Source: CAYOFK01 sp964403185
Lineage (GTDB): Bacteria > Bacteroidota > Bacteroidia > Bacteroidales > VadinHA17
Direction of reading: 5' to 3'
DNA length: 16,706 nt
Assembly (NCBI GenBank): GCA_964403185.1
Contig: CAYOFK010000054.1
Coordinates: 1-16,706, forward strand
The notes below the pieces were generated by a model that worked only from the letters and a program-made list of their open reading frames with translations, was not told the origin of the DNA and did not search any database. A program made the position numbers and the translations under genes. Shown in pieces: positions 15,396-16,706 of this stretch (its first letter is position 1; each line of letters opens with the position of its first letter).

Positions 15396-15495
15396 TCTGT
15401 AGAGCGATTTTTCAAATCGCTTATCGACTTACACCGTTTTGCTATGCAAAACAGCACGAGGATTGTACCGGCAATCTGAGTAATGTCGATCTACA
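15396..15495. repeat. TCTGTAG hairpin element, copy 2, with terminal inverted repeats
   Basis: The left end TGTAGAGCGA (15398-15407) is inverted at the right end as TCGATCTACA (15486-15495) with one mismatch. Inside are three hairpins: AGCGATTT/AAATCGCT with loop TTC (15403-15421), GTTTTGC/GCAAAAC with loop TAT (15436-15452), and GATTG/CAATC (15461-15476). The first is homologous to the hairpin at 7841-7859. The right end GTCGATCTACA is the exact reverse complement of TGTAGATCGAC at 7836-7846, tying the two elements to one family. Confidence 0.6.
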
Positions 15496-15659
15496 TTGAC
15501 TTTTCCTCAGCCTTAATTTTTCCCTTAGCCTATAATCGTCAGACGCAAAATCGTCCAATGATTGATTATGATTATGGAGCACGGCTCTATCAATCCCCCT
15601 TAATGGGGTTGTCTCAAAAGTGGGCATATCTGTCGTTATATACTAACTGATGAACTAAA

Positions 15660-15670
15660 CCGCCAGGCGG
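15660..15670. repeat. CCGCC-A-GGCGG palindrome
   Basis: A perfect 5-bp palindrome around one A, preceded by TAAA. A near copy (TAACCGCCAGGCAG) lies at 7537-7550 in the other intergenic desert. It may be part of a dispersed short repeat. Confidence 0.45.
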
Positions 15671-15756
15671 CTTTACTTCATCTACAACATCTGATAAATA
15701 AATGACTTAATTTCATTGTTTTTTAACAGTGAAATAAGCTTTATGCCTGTTGAGTT

Positions 15757-15773
15757 TCGCACCTACGGAGCGA
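15757..15773. repeat. TCGC(A)CC-TAC-GG(A)GCGA hairpin
   Basis: A seven-position stem with one A/A mismatch and a 3-nt loop. It is the first of four hairpins with triplet loops within about 160 bp. Confidence 0.5.
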
Positions 15774-15793
15774 TATTAATTCTACTTGGCGGG

Positions 15794-15876
15794 TCTGCCA
15801 ATGTTCCACTCCCCTGGAGTGGCATTATCTACTGAGCTGAAAATCAAAGGCCCCAGCGGGGCTGAACATTGGCAGA
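15794..15876. repeat. REPIN-like composite: two hairpins inside a 13-bp exact inverted repeat
   Basis: TCTGCCAATGTTC (15794-15806) and its exact reverse complement GAACATTGGCAGA (15864-15876) enclose two hairpins. These are CCACTCC-CCT-GGAGTGG (15806-15822) and GCCCC-AGC-GGGGC (15850-15862), separated by 27 AT-rich bases. A perfect 13-bp terminal inverted repeat around nested hairpins suggests a small non-autonomous palindromic element. No matching transposase is in the window. Confidence 0.6.
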
Positions 15877-15897
15877 AAAGGGTCAATCCTATGATGA

Positions 15898-15914
15898 GCG
15901 CTCCGGCGGAGCGC
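15898..15914. repeat. GCGCTCC-GGC-GGAGCGC hairpin
   Basis: A perfect 7-bp stem with a 3-nt loop, 52 bp past the end of the metG coding sequence. It lacks a following T-tract on the metG strand, so terminator function is doubtful. The core CC-NNN-GG is shared with the three neighbouring hairpins. Confidence 0.5.
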
Positions 15915-15965
15915 AACTCATTCAATTAATTGTGTCATATTTTTTGTTGGTATGATTAGGGGGCT

Positions 15966-16706
15966 TTATTTTATTTCCGATCCGTTCTCAGCCCCTTCAT
16001 CCGGAGTCACAAAATACAAACTCCCATCCGCATTTTCTGCCATCAGGATCATGCCCTGTGACTCAATGCCTTTTAACATTCGTGGCTTCAGGTTAAGAAG
16101 TACGGATACTTTCTTACCAACAATGTCTTTGGCATTAAAATATTCAGCAATGCCTGAAACAACGGTCCGTGTGTCCACTCCTGTATCAAGGACCAGTTTA
16201 ATGAGTTTTTTGGTTTTGGGTACCTTTTCAGCTTCCAGTATGGTGCCTGTGCGGATGTCCATTTTTGAGAAATCTTCGAAATGAATGGCTTCTTTTACAG
16301 GGGAATGTTCATGTTCCATATCCGTTGTTTTAGTATTCAGTAATTTCTGAACTTGTTTTTCTATGGCCTGATCGTCAATTTTCTGAAAGAGGTGTCTGGC
16401 CTTTCCGATTTTGTGACCGGGTTTTAAGAGATCCTGCGACCCGGCTACATTCCAGTTCAGATTTTCAATCTGTAAAAACCCGGCTAATTTTCTGGCAGTG
16501 AAAGGCAGGAATGGCGCCAGGATGATGGTGAGGTTGGCTGTGATCTGCAAAGAGATGTTTAAAATGGTTTTAACCCGGTCTTCATCTGTTTTCACTACCT
16601 TCCAGGGTTCCGTATCGGCCAGGTATTTATTACCCAGCCTGGCCAGGTCCATGGCGTTTTTAAGCGCCTCCCGGAACCTGAAATTTTCCAGGCTTTTTTC
16701 CACCTT
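15966..16706 (-). CDS. metG: methionyl-tRNA synthetase, C-terminal part (start lies outside the window)
   Basis: Charges tRNA-Met in the cytoplasm. Only the last 246 residues are visible; the frame is open through 16706, and the GTG at 16703 is an internal Val codon rather than a start. The first part is the anticodon-binding helical domain (NKYLADTEPWKVVKTD near the top, then ITANLTIILAPFLPFTARKL). After a linker comes the C-terminal EMAP/Trbp111-type tRNA-binding OB domain, with FEDFSKMDIRTGTILEAEKV, RTVVSGIAEYF and NLKPRMLKGIESQGMILMAE. That extension is typical of MetRS from many bacteria including Bacteroidota and mediates dimerisation. The catalytic HIGH and KMSKS motifs should lie beyond the right edge. 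Its end faces the HU-SPOR gene across 805 non-coding bases. Confidence 0.96.
   Translation of the reverse strand, partial: KVEKSLENFRFREALKNAMDLARLGNKYLADTEPWKVVKTDEDRVKTILNISLQITANLTIILAPFLPFTARKLAGFLQIENLNWNVAGSQDLLKPGHKIGKARHLFQKIDDQAIEKQVQKLLNTKTTDMEHEHSPVKEAIHFEDFSKMDIRTGTILEAEKVPKTKKLIKLVLDTGVDTRTVVSGIAEYFNAKDIVGKKVSVLLNLKPRMLKGIESQGMILMAENADGSLYFVTPDEGAENGSEIK

Larger units (their letters stand above)
15161..15965. other. gene-free stretch between the HU-SPOR and metG genes, with hairpin elements
   Basis: The 805 bp between two convergent genes contain no convincing coding sequence; open frames of 60-75 codons run across the palindromes and have no start signals. It holds the element at 15398-15495, a CCGCC-A-GGCGG palindrome (15660-15670) and three hairpin structures (15757-15773, 15794-15876, 15898-15914). 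I see nothing recognisable in 15161-15390 apart from CTGGCGGGTGGTTTA at 15241-15255, which partly resembles the inverse of the 15657-15670 palindrome region. No clear rho-independent terminator is present for either gene. Confidence 0.7.

Noticed and set aside
15278..15499. 73-codon open frame in the second desert
   Set aside because: It runs through the hairpin element at 15396-15495, has no plausible start context and no recognisable domain.
15600..15625. GGGGTTGTCTCAAAAGTGGG, resembling the end of some IS1182-like elements
   Set aside because: Only one short stretch, no partner terminal repeat, no transposase remnant and no target duplication seen.
15757..15914. Possible CRISPR array because of regularly spaced palindromes
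   Set aside because: The hairpins differ in sequence and spacing; there are no identical direct repeats with unique spacers and no cas genes.

Overview
The window looks like a metagenome-assembled scaffold from a Bacteroidota (Bacteroidetes) bacterium. The evidence is: the phylum-typical run panC / half glycogen-synthase / DUF4270 lipoprotein / glmS / DUF4954; a transmembrane HU-SPOR protein; several TAnnTTTG (-7) promoter boxes instead of E. coli-type boxes; and few clear Shine-Dalgarno sequences. Two runs of exactly 100 N are scaffold gaps. The first is flanked by an exact 55-base duplication and is an assembly artefact inside one gene. The second hides a real stretch of an aminotransferase gene.

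Layout. 1-834 (-): panC, cut by the left edge. 835-986: divergent promoter region. 987-7170 (+): a GT5-like half domain lacking glycogen-synthase active-site motifs, a DUF4270 lipoprotein (split by gap 1), glmS and a DUF4954 beta-helix protein. 7171-7963: no gene, but simple-sequence, inverted-repeat and hairpin elements. 7964-14018 (-): a compact six-gene nucleotide-sugar operon, in transcription order wbpE-like aminotransferase (broken by gap 2), wbpD-like acetyltransferase, wbpB-like dehydrogenase, TviB/WbpO-type nucleotide-sugar dehydrogenase, galE and rfbB. 14156-15160 (+): divergent HU-SPOR membrane protein. 15161-15965: second gene-free stretch with hairpin elements, one related to an element in the first. 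15966-16706 (-): C-terminal part of methionyl-tRNA synthetase.

How the genes work together. The theme is amino-sugar and envelope precursor supply. GlmS commits fructose-6-P to hexosamine and hence UDP-GlcNAc. The minus-strand operon can oxidise UDP-GlcNAc at C6 (TviB-like), oxidise C3 (WbpB), transaminate it (WbpE) and N-acetylate the amine (WbpD), giving UDP-2,3-diacetamido-2,3-dideoxyglucuronate. galE and rfbB add UDP-hexose C4 epimers and dTDP-4-keto-6-deoxyglucose. No glycosyltransferase, flippase, polymerase, WbpI 2-epimerase or rfbACD is in the window, so this is only the precursor part of a surface-polysaccharide system.

No defence system, CRISPR array, prophage or complete insertion sequence was seen. 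The least explained material is in the two intergenic deserts, where small palindromic elements show compensatory stem changes and REPIN-like paired hairpins.
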